Assembly: GCF_902806685.2 (NCBI RefSeq)
Contig: NC_048557.2
Location: 11,355,554 to 11,419,553, forward strand
Direction: 5' to 3'
Length of the DNA stretch: 64,000 nucleotides
Source of the DNA: Maniola hyperantus
Lineage: Eukaryota > Arthropoda > Insecta > Lepidoptera > Nymphalidae
Shown here: positions 63,181 to 64,000 of the stretch, piece after piece
How the letters are laid out: the number at the start of each line of letters is the position of its first letter
How positions within the stretch are numbered: position 1 is the first letter of the stretch
The notes under the pieces: generated by a model
The model's database searches: none
The model's input: only the letters and a program-made list of their open reading frames with translations
Told to the model about the DNA's origin: nothing
Translations under genes and position numbers: made by a program

Positions 63181-64000
63181 TTTTTACAATATTTGCTAGC
63201 GCTACGGAAGGTTCCACTAAGGCTAAACCTACCTCATGTTTTATCAAAATTTAAGGAGTAGTATAAACATACCAGAAGTGAAGTTAAATATTAACCACGA
63301 CGCGCAGCGGCTTATCGAGAGTTTTACCTTTTATAAATAACCTAACTGCAACTTGATTAGGGTACAATAATTGCTATTGCAACCACTCAATCAAAATGGC
63401 GACCTAAACACAAAAAGCATTTGATAGTCGGTCGAGTCTTGCGTCGGAACGAGACTAGCTTACAAACCATCAAAAACACCCGCAAATATACAAGTCGATC
63501 CAAGATGGTTGCCCCAAAAGTCACAACCGATCACGTAAGGTCACTCGTGTGGCGTATCTTCCATTTCAAAAGGCGGCAAATACAAATGCGATAACAGTAG
63601 GTAGTTTAATAAATAAGGAGAAATTGTCGGTCCGCAATTCTTGATATGTATTTAAAGTTGTTTCGAAATTTCCTTGAAGTGTACGTAAAACACTGTAAAT
63701 TTGTAAAACAGAGAAACTGAAAGCTTATACCTATACACACATAAGCGCCGGTGCACTTAACTGCCACTAGTAACTAAGTATACCCTCCCGTAGTCGGCTA
63801 AAAATACTTCGCCAACTTTGACGACAATCGATCAATGAAGTGGGACCGCATACAAGAAGGGCAGAAGCAATTGTCTACGAACATAATACTCGCATGTATC
63901 CCACGACATAATAGAGCGGATGGTAATCGCTTTAGCTCGAGTATTAGCTGTCACGGGTCGCTAGCTCGAGATGGATTAGCCAAACATACCGCTCTACAAT
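63181..64000. other. Unassigned right edge
   Basis: CCAAGATGGTTGCCCCAAAA (63500-63519) is a good start context and is followed ten codons later by CAC/GTAAGG. A TTATAAATA lies about 170 bases upstream. This might be a first coding exon, but nothing confirms it. Confidence 0.35.

Overview
This is a window of nuclear DNA from an insect, almost certainly a moth or butterfly. It is AT-rich and gene-poor, and it is packed with short interspersed elements of types common in Lepidoptera: tRNA-derived SINEs, CTAG-ended Helitron-like elements, foldback MITEs and fragments of RTE-like and other non-LTR LINEs. Coding evidence comes from introns, splice sites and protein motifs, because the one host gene that can be read is split into exons of about 120 bases.

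Host genes. (1) A three-exon gene on the minus strand (9271 down to 4722) encodes a 119-residue soluble cytochrome b5-like protein. Its introns, its 3' flank and the sequence starting about 40 bases before its ATG are full of transposon debris. (2) At 17.69-17.89 kb there is a plus-strand core promoter: two CREs around an E-box, GC boxes and a TATA box, followed by a short non-coding first exon with a consensus splice donor. I could not find the rest of that gene. (3) A candidate 30-codon exon on the minus strand (11095 down to 11005) is not identified.

Mobile elements. The largest feature is a complete Ty3/gypsy-type LTR retrotransposon on the minus strand (22558-31998, 9.44 kb). It has 1498-base LTRs that I read as identical, a CAAA target duplication, a tRNA-Lys-type primer site, gag, a -1 frameshift site A AAA AAC directly before the gag stop, and pol (protease, reverse transcriptase, RNase H, integrase). 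There is no env. It sits inside an older Helitron-like element. The empty site can be reconstructed exactly.

Family labels used below. SINE-A: tRNA-derived, box A around TAGCCTAGTGG, box B GGTTCGATCCC, tail (ATG)n. SINE-B: tRNA-derived, AATAGCTCAACGG and GGTTCAAACC. SINE-C: TGGCGCAGTGGTG head, CACCAGGTGAGAT body. Tail-D: retroposon 3' end with GAACCCTCGTAGCTTTAG. Hel-1, Hel-2 and Hel-3: elements starting TC and ending in a GC-rich hairpin plus CTAG (GCATCAGCTAG, GCATAAGCTAG and GGATCAGCTAG), with GTCTGTCTG, GACTGACTG or GTTTGTTTG near the 5' end; their assignment to Helitrons is by structure only. FP family: repeats bounded by GGGTTCCGTAC and GTACGGAACCC, often with a GCACTTGGCCGGTTTTTT end.

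Layout: 1-4.4 kb repeats; 4.4-9.3 kb cytochrome b5-like gene; 9.3-17.5 kb dense nested repeats with a LINE reverse-transcriptase end; 17.7-17.9 kb promoter and exon; 18-22.5 kb repeats; 22.6-32 kb retrotransposon; 32.7-34.4 kb Helitron-like concatemer; 34.4-64 kb SINEs, MITEs, LINE ends and unannotated AT-rich DNA. I saw no bacterial-type operons, CRISPR arrays, rRNA or functional tRNA genes.
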